Below, piece after piece: positions 31,648 through 39,908 of a DNA stretch of 64,000 bases; position 1 is the first letter of the stretch, and each line of letters starts with the position of its first letter. The DNA is from Mycobacteroides saopaulense (GTDB lineage: Bacteria > Actinomycetota > Actinomycetes > Mycobacteriales > Mycobacteriaceae), in contig NZ_CP010271.1 of assembly GCF_001456355.1 (NCBI RefSeq), positions 930,001 through 994,000 of the forward strand. Reading direction: 5' to 3'. Made by a program: the position numbers and the translations under genes. Below the pieces are notes generated by a model. That model was not told where the DNA came from. It saw only the letters and a list, made by a program, of their open reading frames with translations, and made no database searches.

Positions 31648-32955
31648 GTGCGTTCGGTCGAGGAGCAGCAGGCCAAAGTGACGGCGGCTGCGGTCGCACC
31701 GCGCCCGGTTCGGGTGGCGATCGCCGAAGCCCAGGGTTTGTTGTGCGCCGAGGAAGTGGTGACGGTTCGCCCGCTGCCCGGGTTCGATCAGGCCGCCATC
31801 GACGGATACGCCGTGCGCAGCGTCGACGTGCAGGCCGCCGGTGGTGTGGTGCGCGTGATCAGTCCCGGCGAGGGTGCGAGCCCGGAGGACGAGGGCGACG
31901 TCGAGGAGTCCAGCGGCGAGATCGGAACGGTTGAGCTGCCGGTCGTCGGCACGGTGCGGGTGGGGGAGCGCACGCCTACCCGGCTGCAACCGCGTCAGGC
32001 GGTGCGCGTGCAGACCGGAGCCCCCATGCCGACGTTGGCGGATGCGGTGTTGCCGTTGCGCTGGTCCGAGGGTGGCGAATCGCGGGTCAAGGTGCTGCGC
32101 GCGGTGCGTTCGGGCGACTATGTGCGGCGCACCGGCGATGACGTGCAGCCCGGTGACGTCGCGGTACGGGCGGGCACGATCATCGGCGCCGCCCAGGTCG
32201 GGCTGCTGGCGGCGGTGGGCCGTGATCGGGTGCTGGTGCATCCGAGGCCCCGGCTCTCGGTGATCAGTGTCGGCGGCGAGCTTGTCGACGTCGACCGCAC
32301 TCCTGGAAACGGCCAGGTGTACGACGTGAACTCCTACGCACTGGCGGCCGCGGCCCGCGACGCCGGTGCCGATGTCAATCGCGTGGGCATCGTCAGCGCG
32401 GAGCCTGCGGCGTTCCGCGAGGTGGTCGAGGGCCAGCTGAACCGGGCCGAGGTCGTCGTCATCTCCGGTGCGGTCGGCGGTGCCGCCGCCGAGGGTATTC
32501 GCGAGGCGCTGTCGGCACTGGGCGATATGGAGGTCGGGCGCATCGCCATGCATCCGGGTTCGGTGCAGGGCTTCGGGCAACTGGGCCGCGACGCCGTGCC
32601 GACCTTCCTGCTGCCCGCGAATCCGGTCGGGGCCCTGGTGGTCTTCGAGGTGATGGTGCGGCCGTTGATTCGCCTGGCGCTGGGGCGCAGGCAGTCGCAA
32701 CGTCGAATCATTCAGGCGCGCACCGTGTCTCCTATTACGTCGATTGCGGGACGCAAGGGATTTCTGCGCGGCCAGCTGATGCGCGATCAGGACAACGGTG
32801 AGTATCTGGTGCAGGTCCTCGGTGCGCCGGGTGCCTCCTCGCATCTGCTTGCGACGCTCGCGGAGGCGAACTGCCTCGTGATCGTGCCCTCCGAGGTCGA
32901 GCAGGTCCGCACCGGGGAGATCGTCGAGGTCGCATTCCTGGCGCAACGCGGATGA
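31648..32955 (+). CDS. MoeA1/gephyrin-like protein (Glp)
   Basis: A 435-residue gephyrin-type protein with the MoeA domain order. Segments: VRPLPGFDQAAIDGYAVRS, VQTGAPMPTLADAVLPL, RTGDDVQPGDVAVRAGTII, PRLSVISVGGELV and LLPANPVGALVVFEVMVRP. In canonical MoeA the domain III loop reads GGVSVGxYD; here it is ISGAVGGAAAEG, so the molybdate-insertion chemistry may be lost. Corynebacterial homologues (Glp) were reported to bind FtsZ and a membrane receptor, GLPR. The order glp-rimJ-membrane protein here fits that division module. Confidence 0.85.
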   Translation: MRSVEEQQAKVTAAAVAPRPVRVAIAEAQGLLCAEEVVTVRPLPGFDQAAIDGYAVRSVDVQAAGGVVRVISPGEGASPEDEGDVEESSGEIGTVELPVVGTVRVGERTPTRLQPRQAVRVQTGAPMPTLADAVLPLRWSEGGESRVKVLRAVRSGDYVRRTGDDVQPGDVAVRAGTIIGAAQVGLLAAVGRDRVLVHPRPRLSVISVGGELVDVDRTPGNGQVYDVNSYALAAAARDAGADVNRVGIVSAEPAAFREVVEGQLNRAEVVVISGAVGGAAAEGIREALSALGDMEVGRIAMHPGSVQGFGQLGRDAVPTFLLPANPVGALVVFEVMVRPLIRLALGRRQSQRRIIQARTVSPITSIAGRKGFLRGQLMRDQDNGEYLVQVLGAPGASSHLLATLAEANCLVIVPSEVEQVRTGEIVEVAFLAQRG

Positions 32956-32983
32956 ACCGTTCGCGTGAAGGCCAGGAGCCTGC

Positions 32984-33637
32984 ATGAGCGTCTGGCGTCA
33001 GGAGAGTGCGCACCCGGGTTGGCCGATGCCGCTCGGGAAGCTGCGGGTGCCGGCCGGGGTGGTGTCGGTGCGCCCCATCCGGTTGCGCGACGGGATGGCG
33101 TGGAGTCGCGCCCGGCTGGCAGATCAGTCACATCTACAGCCATGGGAGCCGTCCTCTGAGGTCGACTGGATGGCGCGGCACGGGGTGTCATCCTGGCCTG
33201 CGCTGTGTTCGGGTCTGCGGGCCGAGGCACGTAAGGGCCGGATGATTCCCTGCGCCATCGAGCTGAACGGGCATTTCGTCGGACAGCTGACCATCGGCAA
33301 CATCGCGCACGGCGCGCTGCGATCGGCCTGGATCGGGTACTGGGTGGTCAGCACCGTGACCCGGCAGGGGGTGGCAACTGCGGCCCTCGCGCTGGGGCTC
33401 GATCACTGCTTCGGGCCTGCCACCCTGCATCGGGTGGAGGCGACCGTGCGGCCGGAGAACGGTGCCAGCCGTGCGGTGCTGGCCAAGGTCGGCTTTCGCG
33501 AGGAGGGGCTGCTCAAGCGCTACCTCGATGTCGATGGCGCGTGGCGTGATCACCTGCTGGTGGCGATGACGGTCGAAGAGGTGCGGGGATCGGCCGCGGC
33601 GATGCTGGTGCGTTCCGGCAACGCCAGCTGGGTCTAG
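32984..33637 (+). CDS. rimJ: GNAT N-acetyltransferase, RimJ family
   Basis: A 217-residue acetyltransferase of the RimJ/RimL type that acetylates protein N-termini; the ribosomal S5 role is known for E. coli RimJ only. Core segments: VSVRPIRLRDGMAW, FVGQLTIGNI, RSAWIGYWVVSTVTRQGVATAALALGLDH (acetyl-CoA loop), RVEATVRPENGASRAVLAKVGFREEG. The start has AGGAG eight bases upstream of ATG 32984. It lies between moeA/glp and the GLPR-like gene as in M. tuberculosis, 28 bases after the first. Confidence 0.9.
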   Translation: MSVWRQESAHPGWPMPLGKLRVPAGVVSVRPIRLRDGMAWSRARLADQSHLQPWEPSSEVDWMARHGVSSWPALCSGLRAEARKGRMIPCAIELNGHFVGQLTIGNIAHGALRSAWIGYWVVSTVTRQGVATAALALGLDHCFGPATLHRVEATVRPENGASRAVLAKVGFREEGLLKRYLDVDGAWRDHLLVAMTVEEVRGSAAAMLVRSGNASWV

Positions 33638-33892
33638 CTCCTTCTCTTTCTTCTCCTCGCGAGCAGACGCAAAAGCTCCCATTTCGCGGCGTGTCTTGGC
33701 GCTTTCACGTCTGTTCGCCAGAGATTGCTGAGACTGATGTGACTATTGGGGCCTGTGATGCTTGCCCCTGTAGAATTACAGGTGTGTAATTGGTATCGGC
33801 GCGCCTCGTTACGTGCGCAGATCGCCAACCTAGCCTTGACCTGAGGCTTAGACGTAGAGGCACGAAGAGCGCGCAGAAAGGAGCAGGCCGAG

Positions 33893-34894
33893 ATGCCGAG
33901 CATCCCCCAATCGGTGTTGTGGATCGGACTGGTCGTGCTGTGGCTGTTCGTTCTGGTGCCGATGCTGATCAACAAGCGTGACGTGGTCAAACGCACCAGC
34001 GACGTGGCCCTCGCCACGCGAGTCCTGAACGGGAAGGCCGCCAAGCTGCTGCGCCGCACCGGCCCCGCCGCAGGTCACCGCAGCGACCCGGACTTCCGCC
34101 GCGAGGACATCGACGAACTCGAGGACGAGGACGACGAAGAGTCGACCGGAGTCATCGCGAGCGCGCCGAGCGACGAGGACAAGGACGCCGCCCAGGCCGT
34201 GAAGGCAATGGCTGTGCGCAAGGTTCGCCCCGAGACGAAGATCGAAGCCGACGAGCCCGTCGACGTCGATGTGATCGATGAGGATGCGACCGCACTGCCC
34301 GCTGGCGAGGCCGAGCTGTCCGACGAGCTTGAGGACCTGGAAGAGGCGCCCGTCGCTGAAACCGATTCGGGCACCTACGAGTACGTCGATGACACCTCGG
34401 GTCTGGCCATTCCGGCCGAGCCGACGCGGGAACGTCATCAGGCTCCGCCGGTGTACAGTTCGTCGCGCCGGCGCCGGTTTGACCCCGAGGTCATGGCCAA
34501 GGAGAACGCGCGCAAGTTCGCGTTCCGTAAGCGCGTGCTGATGGGTCTGGTCGGGGCGATGGCCCTGGCCGGTGTGGTGGCCGCCACCGCGAGCAGCACC
34601 GCATGGTGGGCCTGCGGCGCACTCGGCGTGATGGCCGTGCTCTACCTGGGCTACCTGCGTCGTCAGACCCGCATCGAGGAGCAGCTGCGCCGTCGCCGTG
34701 CCGCGCGTTACCAGCGTGCGCGTGTGGTCGGTGTGGAGAACGTCGGAGATCGCGAGCTAGATGTGGTGCCGCAGCGTCTGCGCCGCCCGGGAGCCGCCGT
34801 CCTCGAAATCGATGACGAGGACCCGGTTTTCGAGCACCTGGATTACTACGACGAGCCGCGGCAGTACCGCATGCCGCACGCCGTCGGCCAGTAG
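33893..34894 (+). CDS. GLPR-like membrane protein (Rv0996-like)
   Basis: A 333-residue protein with one N-terminal helix (SVLWIGLVVLWLFVLVPMLI), a long acidic, mostly disordered stretch (residues about 65-180, many Glu/Asp) and two C-terminal helices (LMGLVGAMALAGVVAATASS, WWACGALGVMAVLYLGYL) followed by a basic tail. In corynebacteria the protein in this position (GLPR) binds the gephyrin-like Glp and links it to Wag31/polar growth; I infer a similar role from position and topology. AAGGAG lies a few bases upstream of ATG 33893. The tRNA-Ala gene follows 49 bases downstream. Confidence 0.8.
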   Translation: MPSIPQSVLWIGLVVLWLFVLVPMLINKRDVVKRTSDVALATRVLNGKAAKLLRRTGPAAGHRSDPDFRREDIDELEDEDDEESTGVIASAPSDEDKDAAQAVKAMAVRKVRPETKIEADEPVDVDVIDEDATALPAGEAELSDELEDLEEAPVAETDSGTYEYVDDTSGLAIPAEPTRERHQAPPVYSSSRRRRFDPEVMAKENARKFAFRKRVLMGLVGAMALAGVVAATASSTAWWACGALGVMAVLYLGYLRRQTRIEEQLRRRRAARYQRARVVGVENVGDRELDVVPQRLRRPGAAVLEIDDEDPVFEHLDYYDEPRQYRMPHAVGQ

Positions 34895-34943
34895 GTATCT
34901 GATTCGGTCAGACGCGGGCCGGCTGGTAAGGTCTTAGCGTCTT

Positions 34944-35019
34944 GGGGCTATAGCGCAGTTGGTAGCGCGTCTCGTTCGCATCGAGAAGGTCGGGAGTTCG
35001 ATTCTCCCTAGCTCCACCA
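34944..35019 (+). tRNA. tRNA-Ala (anticodon CGC)
   Basis: Cloverleaf folds cleanly: acceptor GGGGCTA/TAGCTCC (one G-U), D-arm GCGC, anticodon loop TTCGCAT with anticodon CGC closed by TCTCG/CGAGA, T-arm GGGAG-TTCGATT-CTCCC, discriminator A and an encoded CCA end (35017-35019). Reads GCG codons. It lies directly upstream of an integrase relic, so the 3' end is a likely old attachment site. Confidence 0.97.
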
Positions 35020-35022
35020 GAG

Positions 35023-35049
35023 ATCCCCCGGCTTGCCCGGGGGATTTTT
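35023..35049 (+). terminator. Rho-independent terminator of tRNA-Ala
   Basis: Stem ATCCCCCGG/CCGGGGGAT (35023-35031 with 35037-35045), 5-base loop, followed by TTTTT. It is a strong, canonical terminator immediately after the tRNA. Confidence 0.9.
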
Positions 35050-35389
35050 CATTTCGCCGGGCTGATTTGGGCTGGTGTCGAACGGTCCGCGTAGACATCC
35101 AGGTCATCGACGCTATTGCACGCCCTGGCGTCCGCTGAACCGCCTTTACGGTTCGCGCCCGCACTGACGCCCGGATGGCTGCCATGTGCCGCAGATCATG
35201 CGGGGGTGATCGTCGGCAAGTCTTGTTCGTCTCCTGGAACTCCTCGACCGCTGGCCCGAAGACACTCGGCCGGCAGCTGGAATTCCGCGGCACCTGACCA
35301 CGGGGGTCTCTCCGCTGTGTGGGTGGGGCGGGCCGGACAACCCCAAACCAGTTCGCGGCCCATACGAGGAGACACCCGGTGTCGCGCAA
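35050..35389 (-). pseudogene. Decayed tyrosine-recombinase (integrase) C-terminus
   Basis: Minus-strand DNA next to the tRNA-Ala encodes remains of a phage-type integrase. One frame gives SVFGPAVEE and PPHDLRHMAA (35188-35200 for HDLRH), then VKAVQRTPGRAIASMTW; a shift of one base gives LDVYADR and a stop at 35050. In intact integrases this block reads HDLRHTAAS, VKAVQRMLGHASAAMT and LDVYADLF. At least two frameshifts and loss of the N-terminal part make it non-functional. The gene points toward the tRNA, which is the usual arrangement for an attP-linked integrase. The element itself is gone or reduced. Confidence 0.8.
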
Positions 35390-35649
35390 GCGCGCAGTTT
35401 CGGATCACTAGCTAAGGTCCGAAATCACCCCGACGCATCCCGAGTCCAGTGGTGACGCTGCGGTCATCATATTGCCAGGTAGTCGAAGGTTACCGATCTA
35501 TCCACAGCGATGGTCTGATCAATCAGTCTGCTACAGCAAACATAGCTACGGCCAGAACTGTGGACATAACAGCATGATTTCTGGCATGATCCGAATAGGG
35601 GTTGCGCGCACGCGCAGCATATAGCAAGTATTGGGAGGGGCATTTCCGC

Positions 35650-37128
35650 ATGGTCCTGAGTGATCGTTGGCGTATGTTGCCGGGTTTGCGTAGGACATCG
35701 GCTGCGGTGGCCCTGGTGGTGCTTGCAATCAGTGGGGTGAAGGTCGCCAGCGACCACACGATGCCCGGTATTGGGTTTTCGACGGTGCAGACCGCGGCCG
35801 CGGACCCGACTGGTCCCACAGGGGGGCCTGGTGGAGATGGCGGTATGAACGGCTCGCAGTTCCAGCCACCTGCCCTACCTCCGCAGCAGCCCGACTACCA
35901 GGGCGGAATCAATCAGCCGCCGCTGGACCAGAACTCCGGTATCAGCATTTACAACAGCGGCAATCCGCAAGCACCGCAACAAGTTCCGGGTCAGCAAGGC
36001 TCACAGCCTCAGCAAGGCGTGGATCAGCCCGCCCATGGCACGCAGATCCCCGATTACTCCACCGCACCCGGATACACCCAAGGGCCTGGTCAATCCAATC
36101 CCGACTATCAAGCACCGCAACAAGGCAACCAGCCTCAACAAGGCCAGCAGCCTGAGCAGGGGACGCAGAATCAGCAGCCGAGTCAAGATGATCAGCAAGA
36201 TCAAACGCGGCAAAAGGAATGCGAGCAGCAAGCCGAGGATTACGGAATTCTGCAGGAATTCGTCAGCCTTGCAAAATCCGGTGTGGGTGGCGCGGGCAGT
36301 GTGTTCAAGAAGCCGGATCGCGGCTGGCAGCCAGCCTTTCAATGCTCTACCTGCCCACCCAACCAGCAGAAGCCTCAATCGAAGAACGGCCCCTGCGACT
36401 GGCCAGTGATCGGTGGCCTGTTCTGCGAAACGGTCACCGGTACAGCCCAACCAGATCCCAACGCCACGCCCACCAAGCCCAAAGAGCCTGAGTGCAAACT
36501 GCCGGACTTCAATCCGATAGAGATGCGCCAAGCCCCCGGTAGCAATCCGCATGAGAGTTCTAGGGGCGGCAAGCCGATCAAGTGGATCATTCTGCATACC
36601 GAGTCACCACCGGTTCATCTGCCCAGCGGTGAAGTAGATCCATCTGACCCGGGAATTCTCGGCAAGACGGCTCAGCAACTGGGCGAGTACCTGTGGGCCG
36701 ATCATCAGGATGCGCAGGGAAACGACACGAGCGTCTCCTACCATTGGGTAGTTGATAGCTTCGGCAACGTGGTATCGAACATTCCGGAGAGTGCCGCCTC
36801 CTGGTCGGCCGCCAATGCCAATCCGCAGTCGATCAATATCAACTTTGCAGGTTCGGGTATTGGCTGGGACAGGCGAACTTGGACCGTCGATAATGCGAAA
36901 GCACTTGATATGGCGGCGTTCATTACCGCTCGTGCTGCGAAGCAAAATGGCATACCGCTTAACTTCATCCAGGCCGATGGATCGGGCGTGGCTCCGACTC
37001 AGCCAGGGATCGCCGAGCACGCCGCGGGCGGCGCAGACTGGGGTGACCACCACGACGTAGGGAAGGGGTTTCCGTGGGACGTATTCCAACGGCAGGTGGA
37101 GCAATACATGAAATGTCTACCGTCATGA
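35650..37128 (+). CDS. Secreted N-acetylmuramoyl-L-alanine amidase (amidase_2/PGRP) with Pro/Gln-rich linker
   Basis: A 492-residue secreted wall hydrolase. A signal peptide follows MVLSDRWRMLPGLRRTSAAV; mature chain has a long Gln/Pro/Gly-rich linker (about 60-180) and cysteine pairs, then a C-terminal amidase domain about 290-490 (KPIKWIILHTESP, SVSYHWVVDSFGNVV, NINFAGSG, HAAGGADWGDHHDVGKGF). Conserved His residues at the start, middle and end fit zinc ligands of amidase_2. ATG 35650 has a GGAGGGG site upstream; a longer frame starts at 35602. The stop overlaps the following lipoprotein gene (ATGA), forming a coupled three-gene operon next to the integrase relic. Confidence 0.78.
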   Translation: MVLSDRWRMLPGLRRTSAAVALVVLAISGVKVASDHTMPGIGFSTVQTAAADPTGPTGGPGGDGGMNGSQFQPPALPPQQPDYQGGINQPPLDQNSGISIYNSGNPQAPQQVPGQQGSQPQQGVDQPAHGTQIPDYSTAPGYTQGPGQSNPDYQAPQQGNQPQQGQQPEQGTQNQQPSQDDQQDQTRQKECEQQAEDYGILQEFVSLAKSGVGGAGSVFKKPDRGWQPAFQCSTCPPNQQKPQSKNGPCDWPVIGGLFCETVTGTAQPDPNATPTKPKEPECKLPDFNPIEMRQAPGSNPHESSRGGKPIKWIILHTESPPVHLPSGEVDPSDPGILGKTAQQLGEYLWADHQDAQGNDTSVSYHWVVDSFGNVVSNIPESAASWSAANANPQSININFAGSGIGWDRRTWTVDNAKALDMAAFITARAAKQNGIPLNFIQADGSGVAPTQPGIAEHAAGGADWGDHHDVGKGFPWDVFQRQVEQYMKCLPS

Positions 37129-37784
37129 TCACGCGCTGGGCGGCATCTGTCGCCTTGATTACTGCGCTGGCAAGCAGCGTCGTCGGCTGCGGGCCCGGTG
37201 ATGTCGTCCAATCGCCGGCATCGGCAGCGACCACGACCGTCGCATCCAACGGTGATTTGCGGGGCCGCTCTGATGACGAGCTGAAGGCTCTGATGCCGCC
37301 AGAAAAGGACTTTCCGTTTCCTGTCCAGGCTGACTACGGGCCGATGACTTCGCGTCCGGAACCCAAGCCCCCAATCCGCTGCGATCAAGGCCCTCTGGCT
37401 CACCTGGGCCCGAAGCTTGACACCGTGATCTCCCTCGGAGGCAGCACCGATCATGGAAGAACTCGCAACGACCTGATAGGTCTGGGTCTGTATCGTATTA
37501 AGAACGGCAGCAATGTGCTGTCGTCCGTTAGGGAATTTGTGTCAGTCTGCCCGGAATTTGCTTTCAAGACCGATTCGGGCGAGGACAGAAAGATCACCTA
37601 TCGCACCGAATCTGTACCTGCGGTGCCAGCGGAGCAAACGTACGGATACTCCTACTCGCACAACACCATTTTCCTCGCAGAGAGCCGCGGGCTGGTGGTC
37701 GATATGGAAATCCGGCCCGATTCCGATCGGGCCGCGGCCGAGCACTTATTCCGCACCGTACTCGACAACATCTCCAAAGCATGA
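37125..37784 (+). CDS. Lipoprotein, amidase-operon gene 2
   Basis: A 219-residue lipoprotein. Signal MITRWAASVALITALA is followed by SVVGC, so the Cys at residue 22 is lipidated. The body has two further cysteines (PPIRCDQGP, FVSVCPEFA) and a mixed alpha/beta content resembling mycobacterial PknH-sensor-like lipoproteins, but I cannot name the family. ATG 37125 overlaps the amidase stop; an ATG at 37113 would add four residues. Its own stop overlaps the next gene (ATGA). Position suggests a wall-facing partner of the amidase. Confidence 0.75.
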   Translation: MITRWAASVALITALASSVVGCGPGDVVQSPASAATTTVASNGDLRGRSDDELKALMPPEKDFPFPVQADYGPMTSRPEPKPPIRCDQGPLAHLGPKLDTVISLGGSTDHGRTRNDLIGLGLYRIKNGSNVLSSVREFVSVCPEFAFKTDSGEDRKITYRTESVPAVPAEQTYGYSYSHNTIFLAESRGLVVDMEIRPDSDRAAAEHLFRTVLDNISKA

Positions 37785-38404
37785 GCCTGACCGTGCCTTT
37801 CTTGCACCCATCAGGTGCAGGCGTCCGGCCCAGCTGGGGCGTGCGTGCTGTTGTTGCCTTGACCTGCTGGACAGTTTCGTCGTGCGGTTCTCCGGCCGAA
37901 GCTCCTTCGCAGACGGTGCCCGCTACGGCGTCCTCTCAACAGGATTCGACGGACTTCTCTAAGATTCCGGGCCAGTTTCCGTCGCCTGCTTCGCTGACGG
38001 CCAATGGTGAAGGCGAGGCGCCTGTCGGTGGCTGTGTGAATCTATCGGGGCCTGCCGTCAACGCAGTTTTGACACTGGTCGATTGCGGGTCACAGCAGTA
38101 CACATACCGGATCGTGCAGCGCGTGAACAGATCTCGTGAGTGCGGCGATGCCGATCATTCCTACTATCACAATTCCAAGGACACTGGACAGTACACCGCG
38201 TGTCTTGATCTGGCATGGGACAAGGACTTATGCCTCAATCTAGGGCAGCCAGTCACAAAGGTCGCCTGCGATGATCCGAAAGCGCCCGAGAGATACAAGC
38301 CGATCAAGGTTGTTCTCAACACCACCGCTGTCGATGCCTGCCCGAATGGCGGGTATGCCCATCCGCAGCGCCGATTCACCGTATGTACTCAGCGCCAACC
38401 CTGA
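37781..38404 (+). CDS. LppU-like lipoprotein, amidase-operon gene 3
   Basis: A 207-residue protein with a probable lipobox TVSSC after VVALTCWTVSSCG (Cys at about residue 35). The mature part has GGCVNLSGP, LVDCGSQQYTYRIVQRVN, RECGDADHS, YTACLDLAWDKDLCLNLG, KVACDD and DACPNGGYA, giving a cysteine pattern related to LppU. The YRIVQR segment is shared with the membrane-anchored protein at 9946-10533. ATG 37781 overlaps the stop of gene 2. The long N-terminus before the signal (SLTVPFLHPSGAGVRPSWG) is unusual, so a later start is possible. Confidence 0.7.
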   Translation: MSLTVPFLHPSGAGVRPSWGVRAVVALTCWTVSSCGSPAEAPSQTVPATASSQQDSTDFSKIPGQFPSPASLTANGEGEAPVGGCVNLSGPAVNAVLTLVDCGSQQYTYRIVQRVNRSRECGDADHSYYHNSKDTGQYTACLDLAWDKDLCLNLGQPVTKVACDDPKAPERYKPIKVVLNTTAVDACPNGGYAHPQRRFTVCTQRQP

Positions 38405-38496
38405 ACAACAGACAGAATTCCACTTCTGACCCAGCAGCTGCGGGACGTGCCTGCGGTGGAGTAGGCCCGCATCGCCTACGTCAATCCGCCGGGAGT

Positions 38497-38721
38497 TCAC
38501 TTGTCCGGTTCGTCGAGCGATTCGGGTTCTTCGGGCTGCTTCACGGCGCGGCCCGGGTTTCCGATGCGCCGGTTGAGCGCGTACACGGGAGCCGCCGCCC
38601 GGGCGACCAATGGCGGTATCGCCTGCCGTGCCCTGCGGGTATTGAAGAGTCCAGCATTCATGCCGATGCCGATAAGGGTCATCGCCACGATCGCTGCTAT
38701 CCCGACGAACGTCGTCGTCAT
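38497..38721 (-). CDS. Small membrane protein
   Basis: A 74-residue protein from ATG 38721 with one membrane helix at the N-terminus (TTTFVGIAAIVAMTLIGIGM), a short basic stretch and an acidic tail. No family recognised. It has no conserved catalytic motif. The next gene upstream (91-residue membrane protein) is read the same way, so both may be in one minus-strand unit. Confidence 0.55.
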   Translation of the reverse strand: MTTTFVGIAAIVAMTLIGIGMNAGLFNTRRARQAIPPLVARAAAPVYALNRRIGNPGRAVKQPEEPESLDEPDK

Positions 38722-38778
38722 GCATCCCACAGTATCGTCAAGCGCTGACCTGCGCCTGCGAGGTTCTTGGTGCGGCGA

Positions 38779-39054
38779 TCAGGGCCGCGAGAGACGTCGT
38801 GCCCCTAGCCAGCCGATCCCGGCCACTGCCGCCGGAATGCCGAACACCACCAGCAACACAGGCAGTTCCTCGGCAACGCCGTACCCCGCCTCGAAGACGC
38901 CCACGCCCATGTTGAACACAGCAACGCTGCCCCAGGCGACCAGGAAATGCGTGACGGCACTCTGTATCCCGACCTTCTTGACCAGCGCGCCGACGGCGAG
39001 GAACGCCAGTGCTGCGACAACTCCGACGATGATGACGATCGCGGTCCGGCTCAT
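38779..39054 (-). CDS. Small polytopic membrane protein
   Basis: A 91-residue protein from ATG 39054 with three hydrophobic segments (AIVIIVGVVAALAFLAVGAL, HFLVAWGSVAVFNMGVGVF, LPVLLVVFGIPAAVAGIGWL). No recognised family. A longer frame upstream of this start overlaps the AraC gene and is not supported. It sits between the 74-residue membrane protein and the AraC regulator on the same strand. Confidence 0.6.
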   Translation of the reverse strand: MSRTAIVIIVGVVAALAFLAVGALVKKVGIQSAVTHFLVAWGSVAVFNMGVGVFEAGYGVAEELPVLLVVFGIPAAVAGIGWLGARRLSRP

Positions 39055-39070
39055 AGCGGTGAACTCTAGG

Positions 39071-39826
39071 TCATCGGACGCACGACGGGGCAATGTCGAA
39101 CGCTCTGGTGAAGGCATAGGAGAAGGCGGCGGGTGTGGCGTACCCGAGCTGCCTGGCAACCTGAGTCACCGAATGGCGGCGCAGCAGCGGAACCGCGGCC
39201 AGCAGCCGTGCGCGGACCCGCCACGCGGCGGGGCTCATCGCGACTTCATCCCGGAAACGGCGAGTCAGGGTGCGCTCGCTGGTATTCAAGCGGCCCGCCC
39301 ACTGGCCGTTGGAGATCGAAACATTCGGCGCGTCGAGGTAGTCGCGGCACAACTCGGCCAGATCGAGCGAACGGGGCATGTCGATGTGCAGCGGCAGGGC
39401 GGTGAAGGATGCCAGCTCGTGCAGCAGTAGGGCGGTGAGCGCTCCGTCGCGGCCCGACCGGTCGTAGCCGGCGTGCAGATTCGCGGCGGCGCTGAGCAGT
39501 TCATGCATCAACGGAGTGACGTCGACGACCACGCACGAAGACGGCCACCAGGGGACGGCTGACGGTTCGATGTAAAGGCTGCCGGTACGCACCTCCAGCA
39601 TTCGCACCCGGTGACGAGTGCGCGCGGGAATCATGACGGCGCGACGCGTGGGTACCGTCCAGGTTCCGGCGTCGGTCTCCACGATCATCGTGCCGGTTGT
39701 TCCGTAGAGAAACTGTGCACGCCGGTGCTCGTGCCAATCCAACAGCTGCCCATCGGTGTAGTCCGTACTGATCGGCAGCACCTCGTGGGGCAGATGGTCG
39801 ACGTCGCGCAACGGTATGTTCCGCAC
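39071..39826 (-). CDS. AraC-family transcriptional regulator
   Basis: A 251-residue regulator. N-terminal cupin-like sensor (RNIPLRDVDHLPHEVLPIST, WHEHRRAQFLYGTTG, RRAVMIPARTRHRVRML), C-terminal double helix-turn-helix (RTLTRRFRDEVAMSPAAWRV, RHSVTQVARQLGYATPAAFSYAF). GTG 39826 is used; an ATG at 39910 would add 28 residues and overlap the divergent TSUP start codon by two bases. Given the head-to-head layout it probably regulates the TSUP transporter and perhaps itself. The inducer is not readable from the sequence. Confidence 0.85.
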   Translation of the reverse strand: MRNIPLRDVDHLPHEVLPISTDYTDGQLLDWHEHRRAQFLYGTTGTMIVETDAGTWTVPTRRAVMIPARTRHRVRMLEVRTGSLYIEPSAVPWWPSSCVVVDVTPLMHELLSAAANLHAGYDRSGRDGALTALLLHELASFTALPLHIDMPRSLDLAELCRDYLDAPNVSISNGQWAGRLNTSERTLTRRFRDEVAMSPAAWRVRARLLAAVPLLRRHSVTQVARQLGYATPAAFSYAFTRAFDIAPSCVR

Positions 39827-39908
39827 CCGGCCAGGATATGGCTGAAAGTCATATGAATCGAGCCTGCTTTCGATTGTCCGTAAATTCCATGTCGGCTGGA
39901 CTGGTTCC

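Noticed and set aside
5988..32995. Shared string GAGCCTGCATGAGCG at 5988 and near 32980
   Set aside because: Fifteen bases only; one copy is inside purN coding for HERI and the other overlaps the rimJ ribosome site. No wider similarity.
35050..38500. Intact prophage or ICE after tRNA-Ala
   Set aside because: No capsid, portal, terminase, excisionase, relaxase or conjugation genes are present; only the integrase remnant and wall/lipoprotein genes.
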